Positions 41,477 through 51,074 of a stretch of 64,000 bases of DNA are shown in pieces (position 1 is the stretch's first letter; each line of letters opens with the position of its first letter). The notes below the pieces were generated by a model. That model was not told the DNA's origin and searched no databases. It worked only from the letters and a program-made list of their open reading frames with translations. A program made the translations under genes and the position numbers. The DNA is from Paracoccus endophyticus. Lineage in GTDB: Bacteria > Pseudomonadota > Alphaproteobacteria > Rhodobacterales > Rhodobacteraceae. Where the stretch lies: contig NZ_QLUV01000005.1 of assembly GCF_003286075.1 (NCBI RefSeq), forward strand, positions 62,001 to 126,000. The letters run 5' to 3'.

Positions 41477-41886
41477 CGGCAGGCTCCGCTGGCATGGCGC
41501 GGGCTTAGCCCGGCGGTCGCCCGGACGCAAACAGGCGCGCGGGACAGGGGCAAGGCAGGCGGACGGCCGGTAGAGCCGGCACGAGGCCATGCGGGGCGGC
41601 GCGCTGCGATGCCGTCCGGCAGAACGGCGGGGTGCGGATCGCGCGCGGGACCTTGCGCCGTCCGCCCGAGACAGCGCCGCCGGGGTCGGCGCCAAAGGCG
41701 CCTGCGCTGGGGCCCCGCCCGACCCCCGCACCACCCCCAGGGCGACCCTCCGTGCGCCCGTGCATCCTGCGCCCGGCCGCAGGCGGCTTTGGGCGGACGA
41801 CAGGCCCCGCGTCAGGCCCCGCGTCCGCGTGCCCGCGCATGGCCTGGCGCCGGAAGGGTTCGGCGCGGCGGGACGCGCGGTCCGCC
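41477..41886. other. 410-base gap without a convincing gene
   Basis: Between the TauE/SafE start and the dusA stop. Several open frames cross it, but all are Pro/Arg/Ala-rich readings with no motifs, as expected from random GC-rich DNA. It probably contains the TauE/SafE promoter. I see no hairpin followed by a T-run. Confidence 0.5.
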
Positions 41887-42927
41887 TCAGCCCGCCGCCA
41901 CCGCCGCCAGCGCCGCGTCATAATCGGCCAGCGTTCCGGCGCTGGCGCGTTCGGACAGGATGCGCTTCCACGTCCGCGCGCCGGGGCGGCCGTGAAACAG
42001 GCCCAGCATGTGCCGGGTGATCTGATGCATCCGCCCGCCGCCCGACAAATGGCGCGCCAGATCGTCGCGCATGGCGCGCGCGGCCTCGGCGGGGTCGCCA
42101 AAGGGCGGCGCGGCGCCCCACAGCGCGTCCGCCCCGCCCAGGATGTCCCAGGGCTGATGATAGGCCGCACGGCCGACCATCACCCCGTCCATCGTCGCAA
42201 GCTGGTCGCGCGCCTGCGCCAGCGAGCCGATGCCCCCGTTGATCGACAGGTGCAGATCGGGAAACGCGGCCTTGACCGCGTGAACCAGGGGATAGTCCAG
42301 GGGCGGGATCTCGCGATTCTCGCGCGGGGACAGGCCCTGCAGCCAGGCCTTGCGCGCATGGATCGCCATGCGCCGCACGCCCGCGTCGCGCATGGCGGCG
42401 ACAAAGGCAGGCAGCACCTCGGTCGGGTCCTGGTCATCGACCCCGATACGGCATTTCACCGTGACCGCGACGGGGCTGACGGCCATCATCGCGCCCACGC
42501 AGTCGGCGACCAGGGCGGGCGATTTCATCAGAACCGCACCGAAACAGCCCGACTGCACCCGGTCGCTGGGGCAGCCGACGTTCAGGTTGATCTCGTCATA
42601 CCCGAAATCGGCCGCGATCCGGGTCGCCTCGCGCAACTCGGCCGGGTCCGACCCGCCCAGTTGCAGGGCGACCGGCCCGTCCGCCCCACGCGCCAGCAGC
42701 CGCGCGCGGTCGCCGTGGATCACGGCAGGCGCCGTCACCATCTCGGTGTAAAGCAGGGCGCGGCGCGACAGCAGGCGGTGGAACCGCCGGCAGGCCGCAT
42801 CGGTCCAGTCCATCATCGGCGCCACCGACAGCCGCGCGGCCTCGCGGACCCCATCAAGGGCCCCGTCGGGGGCCGCAGGGTGGGCCGTCCTTGCGGTCGG
42901 GGCCGCCGCCTGCATCCCGTCCTGCAT
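41887..42927 (-). CDS. dusA: tRNA-dihydrouridine synthase A
   Basis: A 346-residue flavoenzyme that reduces uridines 20 and 20a of tRNA. It has LSVAPMMDWTDAACRRF, LQLGGSDPAELREA, NLNVGCPSDRVQSGCFGAVL with the catalytic cysteine, the FMN-binding INGGIGS and the C-terminal RHMLGLFHGRPGARTWKRIL typical of DusA. The start is uncertain: the ATG used, one four codons later, or one further in the open frame are possible; the first conserved segment begins about 35 residues downstream of this start. It is divergent from the A-type carrier gene across a 174-base gap holding an inverted repeat. Confidence 0.9.
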   Translation of the reverse strand: MQDGMQAAAPTARTAHPAAPDGALDGVREAARLSVAPMMDWTDAACRRFHRLLSRRALLYTEMVTAPAVIHGDRARLLARGADGPVALQLGGSDPAELREATRIAADFGYDEINLNVGCPSDRVQSGCFGAVLMKSPALVADCVGAMMAVSPVAVTVKCRIGVDDQDPTEVLPAFVAAMRDAGVRRMAIHARKAWLQGLSPRENREIPPLDYPLVHAVKAAFPDLHLSINGGIGSLAQARDQLATMDGVMVGRAAYHQPWDILGGADALWGAAPPFGDPAEAARAMRDDLARHLSGGGRMHQITRHMLGLFHGRPGARTWKRILSERASAGTLADYDAALAAVAAG

Positions 42928-43035
42928 TCCAGTCCCGCCCCTGCCCGCCTGCAAACCCGCCGCAAGACGCCGCGGCCCGTGCGGTCTATACCCCGCGCGG
43001 CCCGCCACATTCCAGCCGCAGGAAAACACCGCCCC

Positions 43036-43068
43036 CGCAGGCCCGCGCCTTGAGCCTGCGGGCCTGCG
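43036..43068 (+). promoter_or_regulatory. Perfect 11-bp inverted repeat over the iscA-like promoter
   Basis: CGCAGGCCCGC (43036-43046) and its exact complement at 43058-43068 flank an 11-base loop. The loop contains the proposed -35 hexamer and the right arm lies in the promoter spacer. It lies between two divergent genes, so it is not a terminator for either. It may be an operator or simply a GC-rich palindrome. Confidence 0.45.
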
Positions 43069-43078
43069 TCCCTATCTT
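43050..43078 (+). promoter_or_regulatory. Probable promoter of the A-type Fe-S carrier gene
   Basis: TTGAGC (43050-43055), a 17-base spacer and TATCTT (43073-43078). The predicted start near 43085 leaves a 17-base leader with a GAAAGG ribosome-binding site. Confidence 0.5.
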
Positions 43079-43101
43079 GGGGTCATCGCGAAAGGCCCCC
43101 C

Positions 43102-43470
43102 ATGTTCTCGATCCCCGGCAAGCCACCCGTCACCATCACCCCCGCGGCCGAGGCGCGCATCGCCCGGCTGATGGCCGACCGCAAGGCGCAGGGCCTGCGG
43201 ATCGGCCTGAAGAAGGGTGGCTGCGCGGGCATGGAATACACGATGGAACTGGCCGACGCCGCGTCCCCCGGCGACGAGGTCGTCGAACAGGGGGCGGCGC
43301 GCGTGCTGATCGCGCCCACCGCGCAGATGTTCCTGTTCGGCACGCAGATCGACTATCAGACCGGCCTGCTGGACAGCGGATTCAAGTTCGTGAACCCCAA
43401 CGTCACCGACACCTGCGGCTGCGGCGAATCGATCCGCTTCGAGCCGATCGCACTGCCGCCCGCCGGCTGA
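43102..43470 (+). CDS. A-type iron-sulfur cluster carrier (IscA/SufA/ErpA family)
   Basis: A 122-residue cytoplasmic carrier that passes Fe-S clusters to target proteins. The three cluster-binding cysteines are in [14 protein letters not shown] and the C-terminal [12 protein letters not shown]. The N-terminus [20 protein letters not shown] is the usual strand/helix start. No isc or suf genes flank it, so it stands alone; alphaproteobacteria often have one stand-alone copy. Aconitase in this window is one protein that would need such clusters. The exact subtype cannot be decided by eye. Confidence 0.9.
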   Translation: MFSIPGKPPVTITPAAEARIARLMADRKAQGLRIGLKKGGCAGMEYTMELADAASPGDEVVEQGAARVLIAPTAQMFLFGTQIDYQTGLLDSGFKFVNPNVTDTCGCGESIRFEPIALPPAG

Positions 43471-43543
43471 CGCCCGCCCCCGGCCCCTTGATCCACCCCG
43501 CGCAAGCGCGCTAGGCCGCAATGGCCGCCGCAGGGAAGGGATC

Positions 43544-44287
43544 ATGATGCGCAAGCTTGCCGCCGGAAACTGGAAGATGAACGGGACGCTGGCCGACCTG
43601 GCAGAACTGGATGCGCTGGCCTTGGCCTGCGCCGAGGCGACCTGCGACATCCTGATCTGCCCGCCCGCCACGCTGATCCACCCGATGGTCGCGCGCATCG
43701 GGGGCGGCGGAATATCGGTGGGCGGCCAGGACTGCCACGCCGCCGAGTCGGGCGCGCACACCGGCGATCTTGCAGCCGGACAGCTGCGCGACGCAGGTGC
43801 GGACCACGTGATCGTGGGCCATTCCGAACGCCGCGCCGATCACGGCGAAACCGACGCGGCTGTCGCCGCCAAGGCCGCGGCCGCGCATCGGGCCGGCCTG
43901 CGCAGCATCATCTGCGTGGGCGAGACCGAGGCCCAGCGCGACGCGGGCGACACGCTGGACGTAATCGCGCGGCAGCTTGCCGGTTCGGTCCCCGAGTGCG
44001 CGACCGCCGACAACAGCGTCATCGCCTATGAACCCGTCTGGGCCATCGGCACCGGGCGCACCCCCACGAACGACCAGATCGCCGAGGTTCACGCCGCCAT
44101 GCGCCGCGCGCTGGCCGCCCGGTTCGCCGACGGGGCAGAGATGCGCCTGCTGTACGGCGGCTCGGTCAAGCCCTCGAACGCGGCCGCGATCTTTGCCCTG
44201 CCCGCCGTCGATGGCGCGCTGGTCGGGGGCGCAAGCCTGAAGGCTGTGGATTTCGCGCAGATCGTGGCGGCGCTGGACGCGGCCTGA
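43544..44287 (+). CDS. tpiA: Triosephosphate isomerase
   Basis: A 247-residue glycolytic enzyme interconverting dihydroxyacetone phosphate and glyceraldehyde 3-phosphate. Catalytic residues are visible: K11 in GNWKMNG, the histidine in VGHSERR and the glutamate in [11 protein letters not shown], followed by the phosphate-binding [12 protein letters not shown] and GALVGGASL. Two consecutive ATG codons open the frame. A possible promoter, TTGATC with a 17-base spacer, lies at 43488-43516, but its -10 (CTAGGC) is weak. A hairpin downstream at 44340-44362 is a likely terminator. Confidence 0.97.
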   Translation: MMRKLAAGNWKMNGTLADLAELDALALACAEATCDILICPPATLIHPMVARIGGGGISVGGQDCHAAESGAHTGDLAAGQLRDAGADHVIVGHSERRADHGETDAAVAAKAAAAHRAGLRSIICVGETEAQRDAGDTLDVIARQLAGSVPECATADNSVIAYEPVWAIGTGRTPTNDQIAEVHAAMRRALAARFADGAEMRLLYGGSVKPSNAAAIFALPAVDGALVGGASLKAVDFAQIVAALDAA

Positions 44288-44339
44288 CGCGACGGCCTGC
44301 GCGACCCGGCGGCGATGTCGGGGGCCTGCGACACGACCC

Positions 44340-44362
44340 GGCGGCGGCGCCCTGCCGCCGCC
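44340..44362 (+). terminator. Probable terminator after tpiA
   Basis: A 9-bp perfect stem GGCGGCGGC/GCCGCCGCC with a 5-base loop, followed by an AT-rich stretch TATTACTTT. It lies about 50 bases after the tpiA stop and directly before the MarR operator region. Confidence 0.55.
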
Positions 44363-44368
44363 TATTAC

Positions 44369-44382
44369 TTTGATCGATCAAA
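44369..44382 (+). promoter_or_regulatory. Operator-like 14-bp perfect palindrome upstream of marR-acrAB
   Basis: TTTGATCGATCAAA is a perfect palindrome in an otherwise very GC-rich region, 90 bases upstream of the marR start. A TATCTG sequence at 44384-44389, identical to the -10 proposed for the SRP RNA, follows one base later, so a protein bound here would block RNA polymerase. MarR proteins bind AT-rich palindromes of similar kind, and this one lies directly in front of a MarR gene, which strongly suggests autoregulation. Confidence 0.65.
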
Positions 44383-44471
44383 CTATCTGGACATTTCCAC
44401 TGCAATCCCCTAAGGACGGCGCCTTGGGACACCCGCTGCGCGGCGGTCCCGGCTTTCCGAAAGGCGCACAG

Positions 44472-44960
44472 GTGAACACGAACTCGGACACGGCGAGGCT
44501 CGAGCGGGCGCTGTCGTCGCTGGTGATGCGCTTTGGCAACAGGCGCATCGCGGCGGACATCGCGGACGCGACCGGGCATCGGCTGCCGGCGGGCTCGTGG
44601 GCGCTGCTGGACTATGTTCACCTGCTCGGTCCCATGCGGGTCAGCGACATCGCCGCGCTACACGGGGTCGAGGTGTCCACCGTGACGCCCCGCCTGCAAA
44701 GCCTGGAAAGCGCGGGGCTGATCGAACGCCACCGCGACCCTGCCGACGGCCGCGTGTCGATGATCGCCATCGGTCCCGCGGGGCGCGAGGCGCTGGGCGT
44801 GATCCATGACGCGCGCGCCGAGCTGATGGCCCGGGCGCTGCCGGCCGAGGATCTTGCCGCACTGCGCCCGCTGGTTCCCATCATCGAACGCCTGTCCGAC
44901 CAACTGCAAAGCCTGCCGCCGCTGCGCGAGCCCACCGACGAGGAAGAGAGCCACCCATGA
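44472..44960 (+). CDS. MarR family transcriptional regulator
   Basis: A 162-residue winged-helix regulator. The DNA-binding domain is MRVSDIAALHGVEVSTVTPR plus LQSLESAGLIERHRDPADGR, with the family wing sequence DPADGRVSMIAI, and dimerisation helices lie at both ends. The likely start is a GTG at 44472 with a GAAAGG ribosome-binding site; the open frame begins at a TTG inside the palindrome, which cannot be the real start. It ends in an ATGA overlap with acrA, so all three genes form an operon. It probably represses the operon through the palindrome, with release by a small aromatic or drug-like ligand. Confidence 0.9.
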   Translation: MNTNSDTARLERALSSLVMRFGNRRIAADIADATGHRLPAGSWALLDYVHLLGPMRVSDIAALHGVEVSTVTPRLQSLESAGLIERHRDPADGRVSMIAIGPAGREALGVIHDARAELMARALPAEDLAALRPLVPIIERLSDQLQSLPPLREPTDEEESHP

Positions 44961-46279
44961 CCCATGTCCCCCTGCGCGCTGCCCTTGTCGCCGGGCTGAT
45001 CTGCGGGCTGGCCGCGCCGGCAGGCGCCCAGCCGCGCGAGATGCCGCCCACCCCGGTCAGCGTGCTGACCGTCCAGGCCGAGGCGTTGCCGGTCGTCAAC
45101 GAACTGCCCGGCCGCGTCTCGGCCACCCGCATCTCGGAGGTGCGGCCCCGCGTGTCGGGCATCCTGGAGGACCGGGTGTTCGAACAGGGCAGCGCGGTCG
45201 CCGAGGGCGATGTTCTCTACCGCATCGATTCCGCACCCTTCGAGGTGCAGGTCCGCGCCGCCCAGGCGTCCCTGGCGCGCGCCAAGGCCACGCTGGCCAG
45301 CGCGCAGGTCGAACGGAACCGCCAGACCGCGCTGCGCGCCCGCAACGTGTCCGCCCAGGTCGAGCTCGAGCGCGCCGAAACCCTGGTGCTGCAGGGCGAG
45401 GCCGACGTGGCCATCGCCGAGGCGGCCCTGGCCGAGGCGCAGCTGAACCTGGACTATACCGAGGTGCGCGCGCCGATCAGCGGCATCATCGGCCGTGCGC
45501 TGGTCACGGAAGGCGCGCTTGTCACCAGCGCCGGCCCCCATCTGGCGCTGATCCAGCAGCTTGACCCGGTGTATGCCGATTTCACGCAGTCCACGTCCGA
45601 GCTGTTCCGCCTGCGCCGCGCCCTCAATGCCGGGGAACTGGTCGCCACCGCGCCGGGCGAGGCGACGGTGCAGCTGCTGTTCGACGACGGCACCGCCTAT
45701 GACCATCTGGGAACGCTGCTGTTTTCCGAGGCCGCGGTGGACGAGACGACCGGACAGGTGACGCTGCGCGGCATGTTCCCCAATCCCGACGGGCAGCTGC
45801 TGCCGGGCCTTTATGTCCGGGTCCGCATCATCCAGGCGGTGAACGAACGCGCCATCGCCATCCCGCAGCAGGCCGTGCTGCGCGACGGGCGCGGCAACCC
45901 GCAGGTCTATATCCTCAAGGACGACAACACCGTCGATCTGCGCCCGCTGCAACTGGGCGCCACGATCGAGAACCGCTGGCTGGTCCAGGGCGGGCTCGAG
46001 CCGGGCGAGACGCTGGTCGTCGAGGGCGCGCAGAAGCTGTATCCCGGCGCGACGGTGATCCCCGAGCCGGTCGCCCCGGTCAACCCGGACGGCCAGCCGG
46101 CAGCCTCTGCGGCCCCGCCCGCCGGCGCGGTTCCGGCTGCGGCGCCCGCAGACACGAGGCCCGCCGATGCGGCGTCCACGGGCACGGCCGCACCGGCCGG
46201 GGCCCCTGCCTCGGCACCCGACGCGGCCGCCAAGCCTGCCCAGGGCGCGGCGCCCGCCGCGGCCGAACCCAGCAACTGA
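44957..46279 (+). CDS. RND efflux periplasmic adaptor (AcrA-like)
   Basis: A 440-residue membrane fusion protein linking the RND pump to an outer membrane channel. The signal peptide is MTHVPLRAALVAGLICGLAA with cleavage near PAGA-QPRE. The lipoyl/hairpin region has the ARVSGILEDRVFEQGSAV-like motif (seen as RPRVSGILEDRVFEQGSAV), coiled-coil helices follow (about residues 95-155), then beta-barrel and membrane-proximal domains. The C-terminal 65 residues (from about residue 375) are an unusual Ala/Pro-rich, probably disordered tail beyond the normal end of the family. It lies between marR and acrB, with 10 bases to acrB. Confidence 0.92.
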   Translation: MTHVPLRAALVAGLICGLAAPAGAQPREMPPTPVSVLTVQAEALPVVNELPGRVSATRISEVRPRVSGILEDRVFEQGSAVAEGDVLYRIDSAPFEVQVRAAQASLARAKATLASAQVERNRQTALRARNVSAQVELERAETLVLQGEADVAIAEAALAEAQLNLDYTEVRAPISGIIGRALVTEGALVTSAGPHLALIQQLDPVYADFTQSTSELFRLRRALNAGELVATAPGEATVQLLFDDGTAYDHLGTLLFSEAAVDETTGQVTLRGMFPNPDGQLLPGLYVRVRIIQAVNERAIAIPQQAVLRDGRGNPQVYILKDDNTVDLRPLQLGATIENRWLVQGGLEPGETLVVEGAQKLYPGATVIPEPVAPVNPDGQPAASAAPPAGAVPAAAPADTRPADAASTGTAAPAGAPASAPDAAAKPAQGAAPAAAEPSN

Positions 46280-46289
46280 GGATCAGCGC

Positions 46290-49200
46290 ATGGCACAACT
46301 GTTCATCGGGCGGCCTGTCCTTGCGTGGGTGATCGCCATCCTGATTTCGCTGGGCGGCATCCTGGCGATCCCCGGCCTGCCGATCAGCCAGTATCCGTCC
46401 ATCGCGCCGCCCCAGATCACGGTGCGCGCGACCTATGTCGGCGCCTCGCCCGAGGAGATGTACGAGGGCGTGGCCCAGCCGATCGAGGAAGAGCTGAACA
46501 CCATCGACGGCATCCGCTATTTCGAATCCACCTCGGACGCGTCGGGCACGATCACGATCACCGCCACCTTTGCGGCCGGGACCGACGTCGCGTCCGCCTC
46601 TGTCGACGTGCAGAACGCCGTCAGCCGGGTCGAGCCGCGCCTGCCGCGGTCGGTCGTGCAGCGCGGGATCACCGTGCAGCAGGCCGGTGCGGGCTTTCTG
46701 ATGATTGTCGCGCTGACCTCGTCGGACGGCACGCGCGACGAAGTCGACCTGGGCGACTATCTGACCCGCAACGTCCTGGGCGAGTTGCGCCGGATCGAGG
46801 GTGTCGGCAACGCGCAGCTGTTCGCCGCCGGCCGCTCGCTGCGGATCTGGATCGACCCCGGCAAGCTGACCGGCCTGAGCCTGACCAGCAGCGACGTCAG
46901 CAACGCCATCACCGCGCAGAATGCGCAGGTGGCCGCCGGCTCGATCGGCGCGGACCCCAACCCCATCGGCCAGCAGCTGACCGCGACCGTGCTGGTCAAG
47001 GGCCAGCTGACCACGCCCGATGAATTCCGCAAGATCGTGCTGCGGGCCAATCCCGACGGCTCGACCGTCGTGCTGGGCGATGTGGCGCGCGTCGAACTGG
47101 GCAGCGAAAGCTATGGCTTCAGCTCGCGGCTGAATGGCGAACCCAGTGCGGCGGTCGGCATCCAGCTGACCTCCAGCGGCAACGCCCTCGCCGCCTCGAG
47201 CGCCGTGCGCGAGAAGATGGCCGAGCTGTCGGCCTTTTTCCCGCCCGGCATCGACTATGCCATCCCCTACGACACCGCGCCCTTTGTCCAGAAGTCCATC
47301 TCGAAGGTAGTGATGACGCTGGTCGAGGCGGTGGCGCTGGTCTTCGTCGTCATGTTCATCTTCCTGCAGAACGTGCGGTATACGCTGATCCCGACGCTGG
47401 TCGTGCCGGTGGCGCTGCTGGGCACGCTGGCGGTGATGTTCGCGGTCGGATTTTCGGTCAACGTGCTGACCATGTTCGCCATGGTGCTGGCCATCGGCAT
47501 TCTGGTCGACGACGCCATCGTCGTGGTCGAGAACGTCGAGCGGATCATGGCGACCGAGGGGCTGCCGCCGCGCGAGGCCACCCGCAAGGCGATGACCCAG
47601 ATCACCGGGGCCATCGTCGGCATCTCGCTGGTGCTGTCGGCGGTCTTCATCCCGATGGCATTCTTTCCGGGATCGTCCGGCATCATCTATCGCCAGTTCT
47701 CGCTGACGATGGTGGTGGCGATCCTGTTCTCGTCCTTCCTGGCGCTCAGCCTGACGCCGGCGCTGTGCGCGACCTTCCTCAAGCCGATCGCGGCCGGACA
47801 TCATGAGAAACGCGGGCCTTACACCCCGTTCGGCCTGTTCAACCGTGGCTTCGACGCGACGACGCGCGGCTATACCGGCGCGGTGCGGCGGCTGACCGGG
47901 CGCAGCGGCCTGGTGATGGTGGTCTATCTGGCGATCGTGGGGGCCATGGCCTACGGCTTTGTGGGGCTGCCCAGCTCGTTCCTGCCGAACGAGGACCAGG
48001 GCTTCATCATCGTGGACCTGCAGACCCCGCCCGCCGCCTCGGCCAACCGCACCGACGAGGCGATCCGCAAGGCCGAGCAGGTCTTTGCCGGCAACGAGGG
48101 CGTGGAAAACGTCGTCGCCATCCGGGGCTTCAGCTTCTCGGGCTCGGGCACCAATGCCGCGCTGATGTTCGTCACCCTCAAGGACTGGGAGGAACGGTCC
48201 CAGTCCGCGCAGGAGATTGCCGACTGGGCCAACATGCAGCTGTTCGGAATCAAGGACGTGCGCGCCTTTGCCCTGTCGCCGCCGCCCATCCAGGGGCTTG
48301 GCAACGCCGGCGGCTTCAGCTTCCGCCTGCAGGACCGCGGCGGCAATGGCCAGCAGGCGTTGCAGGCGGCAACCCAGCAGCTGATCGAGGAGGTCACGGC
48401 CACCGGCCGCGTCGTCGGGGCGCGGGTCGAGGGGCTGCCGGTCGCGGCACAGGTGATCGTCACCATCGACCGTGAGAAGGCGAACACCTTCGGCGTGACG
48501 TTTGCCGACATCAACGCGACCATCTCGCAGAACCTCGCGTCGTCCTACATCAACGACTTCCCCAACGAGGGGCGGTTGCAGCGCGTCGTCGTGCAGGCCG
48601 ACGAGACGGCGAGGATGTCGGCCGAGGACCTGCTGGACCTGACCGTGCGCAACATGAACGGCGGGATGGTGCCGCTGTCGTCGTTTGCGACGGTCCACTG
48701 GCAGAACGGGCCGACGCAGGTCGTGGGCTACAACGGCTATCCGTCGAACCGCATCTCGGGCAACGCCGCGCCCGGCTACACCACGGGCGAGGCCATGGCC
48801 GAGATCGAGCGTATCGCCCAGGGACTGCCGCAGGGATTCGGCTATGAATGGACCGGGCAATCGCTGGAGGAGATCGAGGCCGGCGCGCAGGAGGGCCTTC
48901 TCTACGGCCTCAGCATCGTGCTGGTGTTCCTGCTGCTGGCGGGGCTTTACGAAAGCTGGTCGATCCCCCTGTCGGTCATGCTGGCGGTGCCGCTTGGCGT
49001 CGCCGGCAGCGTGGCGGCGGCGTGGATCGCGGGCCTGCCCAACGACATCTACTTCAAGGTCGGACTGATCACGATCATGGGCCTGTCGGCCAAGAACGCC
49101 ATCCTGATCGTCGAGTTCGCCAAGGAGCTTTGGGAACAGGGCAAGCCGCTGCGCGAGGCGGCGCTGGAGGCCGCGAAGCTGCGGTTCCGGCCGATCCTGA

Positions 49201-49457
49201 TGACCTCGCTGGCCTTCACGCTGGGCGTGGTGCCCCTGGCCACGGCGACGGGGGCAAGCTCGGCCAGCCAGAACGCGATCGGCATCGGGGTGATCGGGGG
49301 CATGATCGCGGCCACGGTGTTTTCGGTGTTCTTCGTGCCGGTGTTCTTCGTGTTCGTGCTGTCGCTGGTCCGCCGCCGCAAGGCGCCGCCCGCGCCAACC
49401 GCTGCGGCCCCGGCCCCGGGAACGCCCCCCCCTGCATCGGCCACCGTGCCGCACTGA
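46290..49457 (+). CDS. RND efflux pump permease (AcrB-like, HAE1 family)
   Basis: A 1055-residue trimeric proton-driven multidrug pump. It begins [20 protein letters not shown]. Proton-relay residues are visible: the aspartate pair in [16 protein letters not shown] (helix 4) and the lysine in [16 protein letters not shown] (helix 10). Porter-domain segments such as [20 protein letters not shown] match the hydrophobic/amphiphilic efflux class. The last 20 residues are Ala/Pro-rich. No outer-membrane channel gene follows, so it must use a TolC-type protein encoded elsewhere. Substrates are likely drugs, dyes or plant-derived toxins. A terminator-like hairpin follows the stop. Confidence 0.95.
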   Translation: MAQLFIGRPVLAWVIAILISLGGILAIPGLPISQYPSIAPPQITVRATYVGASPEEMYEGVAQPIEEELNTIDGIRYFESTSDASGTITITATFAAGTDVASASVDVQNAVSRVEPRLPRSVVQRGITVQQAGAGFLMIVALTSSDGTRDEVDLGDYLTRNVLGELRRIEGVGNAQLFAAGRSLRIWIDPGKLTGLSLTSSDVSNAITAQNAQVAAGSIGADPNPIGQQLTATVLVKGQLTTPDEFRKIVLRANPDGSTVVLGDVARVELGSESYGFSSRLNGEPSAAVGIQLTSSGNALAASSAVREKMAELSAFFPPGIDYAIPYDTAPFVQKSISKVVMTLVEAVALVFVVMFIFLQNVRYTLIPTLVVPVALLGTLAVMFAVGFSVNVLTMFAMVLAIGILVDDAIVVVENVERIMATEGLPPREATRKAMTQITGAIVGISLVLSAVFIPMAFFPGSSGIIYRQFSLTMVVAILFSSFLALSLTPALCATFLKPIAAGHHEKRGPYTPFGLFNRGFDATTRGYTGAVRRLTGRSGLVMVVYLAIVGAMAYGFVGLPSSFLPNEDQGFIIVDLQTPPAASANRTDEAIRKAEQVFAGNEGVENVVAIRGFSFSGSGTNAALMFVTLKDWEERSQSAQEIADWANMQLFGIKDVRAFALSPPPIQGLGNAGGFSFRLQDRGGNGQQALQAATQQLIEEVTATGRVVGARVEGLPVAAQVIVTIDREKANTFGVTFADINATISQNLASSYINDFPNEGRLQRVVVQADETARMSAEDLLDLTVRNMNGGMVPLSSFATVHWQNGPTQVVGYNGYPSNRISGNAAPGYTTGEAMAEIERIAQGLPQGFGYEWTGQSLEEIEAGAQEGLLYGLSIVLVFLLLAGLYESWSIPLSVMLAVPLGVAGSVAAAWIAGLPNDIYFKVGLITIMGLSAKNAILIVEFAKELWEQGKPLREAALEAAKLRFRPILMTSLAFTLGVVPLATATGASSASQNAIGIGVIGGMIAATVFSVFFVPVFFVFVLSLVRRRKAPPAPTAAAPAPGTPPPASATVPH

Positions 49458-49460
49458 CAG

Positions 49461-49493
49461 CGGAAAGGCGCGCCACCCGGCGCGTCTTTTCCG
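49461..49493 (+). terminator. Terminator after the marR-acrAB operon
   Basis: GGCGCGCC ACCC GGCGCGTC forms a stem with a 4-base loop, followed directly by TTTT. Outer flanks CGGAAA and TTTCCG extend the stem. It begins four bases after the acrB stop. Confidence 0.7.
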
Positions 49494-49698
49494 TTCCGCG
49501 CCGGGTCGGCCGACGCGCCGCCGGGTGGTGCAAGGCCGCGGCAACGGGTCGGTCGCTCGCATCGGCCCGCGTCCAGGCGAACCCGCGGCCGTTCGATCCG
49601 GGATGCGTCGCGTGAACCGGCCCGCGCCGTTGCACGGCATCCATCCGGCCGTCGCCTCGTGTGGCGAAGGGTGGGGACCGGCTGTGATGGGAAAGGAC

Positions 49699-49775
49699 TG
49701 GTCGGGGCGAGAGGATTCGAACCTCCGGCCTACGGTACCCAAAACCGTCGCGCTACCAGGCTGCGCCACACCCCG
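49699..49775 (-). tRNA. tRNA-Pro (anticodon UGG)
   Basis: A 77-nucleotide tRNA gene read leftward, with CCA encoded. It begins CGGGGTGTGGCGCAGCC, the acceptor stem starting with C1 as expected for proline. The anticodon loop is TTTGGGT between ACGGT and ACCGT, giving anticodon UGG. The T-arm reads GGAGGTTCGAATCCT. A CTAAAA sequence 12 bases upstream may be its -10. The rest of the region 49494-49698 shows no feature. Confidence 0.96.
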
Positions 49776-49823
49776 AACCACCGCCCTTTTAGGCGCGCCG
49801 CGCGCCAGCGGAAAGCGAAAACA

Positions 49824-50339
49824 TCAGTGGCAGGGCGCGGCAGCGGTCGCTTGCGGAACCGCCGGGTGCGCCAGCCGCGCGCCGGGGGTCAGCGACAGCC
49901 GCGCGGCCTCGCCCCCCGCCAGTTCCAGCACCAGCAGCCGGTCGGGGTCGGGGTCGCCGGGCGCGGCGCCCGGCACCGGGGTCAGGTCGTGGGGCCGTGC
50001 ATCGGGGTGAACGTGGCGCAGCCGGCCCGACGCATCGAAGAACAGCATGTCCAGCGGGATCAGCGTGTTCTTCATCCAGAACGCCGTCGGCTGCGGCGTC
50101 TCGTAGACGAACAGCATCCCCTGCCCCTGCGGCAGCACCTCGCGCCCCATCAGCCCTTGCGCCCGGCTTTGGGGCGTGTCGGCAATCTCGACCGCGATCC
50201 GCGCCAGGGGGGTGTCGCCCGTCGCGGCAAGGATCGTCGCCGTGCCCGGCGCGCAGGTCGCAGCGGCCGCGGGCGTGGCCAACGCCAGCGCCGTCAGGGC
50301 AAGGGCCGCCCCGCGGCGGGTGGTGGCGGTCATGGTCAT
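49824..50339 (-). CDS. DUF192 family protein, secreted
   Basis: A 171-residue protein with a signal peptide ([20 protein letters not shown], cleavage near AAAA-TCAP). The DUF192 domain has the family sequence [39 protein letters not shown] and the C-terminal [19 protein letters not shown]. The function is unknown; structural members resemble small copper- or metal-binding folds. A second in-frame ATG two codons downstream is possible. It is about 50 bases from the tRNA gene, both leftward. Confidence 0.88.
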   Translation of the reverse strand: MTMTATTRRGAALALTALALATPAAAATCAPGTATILAATGDTPLARIAVEIADTPQSRAQGLMGREVLPQGQGMLFVYETPQPTAFWMKNTLIPLDMLFFDASGRLRHVHPDARPHDLTPVPGAAPGDPDPDRLLVLELAGGEAARLSLTPGARLAHPAVPQATAAAPCH

Positions 50340-50406
50340 CGGCGCGTCCCCTTGCCTGCTGCGTCGCGCTGAACCGTGACGGCCCGCGCGCGCGAACGCA
50401 ACGGCC

Positions 50407-51012
50407 TCATGGCTGAAGGCGGGTCACGGTCCACGGCGCACCCGCGCCCGCGCGCCGCCACTGGAAGCGGTCGTGCAGGCGAAAGGCCCCGTCGGCCCAG
50501 AACTCGATCTGCACGGGCGTGATGCGGAACCCGCCCCAGAAGGGCGGGCGCGCGGGATGCAGCCCGTGGCGCAGGCCCTGGCGCGCCACCTCGGCCAGCA
50601 GGGTCGCGCGGCTGTCCAGCGGCTGGCTTTGCCGGCTGGACCATGCCCCGATCCGCGATTGCAGCGCCCGGCTGGCGTAATAGGCGTCCGCCTCGGGCCC
50701 CTCGGCCCGCATCACGGGACCGCGCACACGGATCTGCCGCCGCAGCGATTTCCAGTGCATGACGAAGGCCGCGGTGCCCGTGGCCGCGATCTGCTGCCCC
50801 TTGGCGCTGTCATAGTTCGTGTAGAAGACAAAGCCGTCGGCCTCGATGTCCTTGAGCAGCACCATGCGGACGTCGGGCAGGCCCGCCGCATCGACGGTCG
50901 CCAGTGCGATGGCGTTGGGATCGTTCGGCTCGGTCGTCTCGGCCTCGGCCAGCCAGGCACGGGCCAGCACGAACGGGTCGTCGCCCGCGAAGATCCCGTT
51001 TCGGTCAGTCAT
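50407..51012 (-). CDS. pdxH: Pyridoxamine 5'-phosphate oxidase
   Basis: A 201-residue FMN enzyme making pyridoxal phosphate from pyridoxamine or pyridoxine phosphate. Family segments are [38 protein letters not shown], the FMN-phosphate site and [17 protein letters not shown] with the C-terminal WTVTRLQP. The start is divergent from fabI with 62 bases between. Its start codon adjoins the proposed fabI -35 hexamer, so the two genes share one regulatory space. Confidence 0.95.
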   Translation of the reverse strand: MTDRNGIFAGDDPFVLARAWLAEAETTEPNDPNAIALATVDAAGLPDVRMVLLKDIEADGFVFYTNYDSAKGQQIAATGTAAFVMHWKSLRRQIRVRGPVMRAEGPEADAYYASRALQSRIGAWSSRQSQPLDSRATLLAEVARQGLRHGLHPARPPFWGGFRITPVQIEFWADGAFRLHDRFQWRRAGAGAPWTVTRLQP

Positions 51013-51013
51013 C

Positions 51014-51042
51014 TTGATGCCCCACTGGCTTTGGCCTAATCC
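51014..51042 (+). promoter_or_regulatory. Probable fabI promoter
   Basis: TTGATG (51014-51019), a 17-base spacer and TAATCC (51037-51042), about 33 bases before the fabI ATG. The hexamer is close to the divergent pdxH start codon. Confidence 0.5.
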
Positions 51043-51074
51043 TCACCAAAGGTTGAAGACGTGGGGAACATTGC

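Noticed and set aside
41505..41886. Open frames in the gap between the TauE/SafE gene and dusA
   Set aside because: They are low-complexity and unconserved-looking with no credible ribosome-binding site.
46080..49781. A very long open frame of over 1200 codons on the minus strand opposite acrA/acrB
   Set aside because: It is His/Arg/Asp-rich with no motif and is exactly the antisense of a clear RND pump; GC-rich genes routinely leave such frames open.
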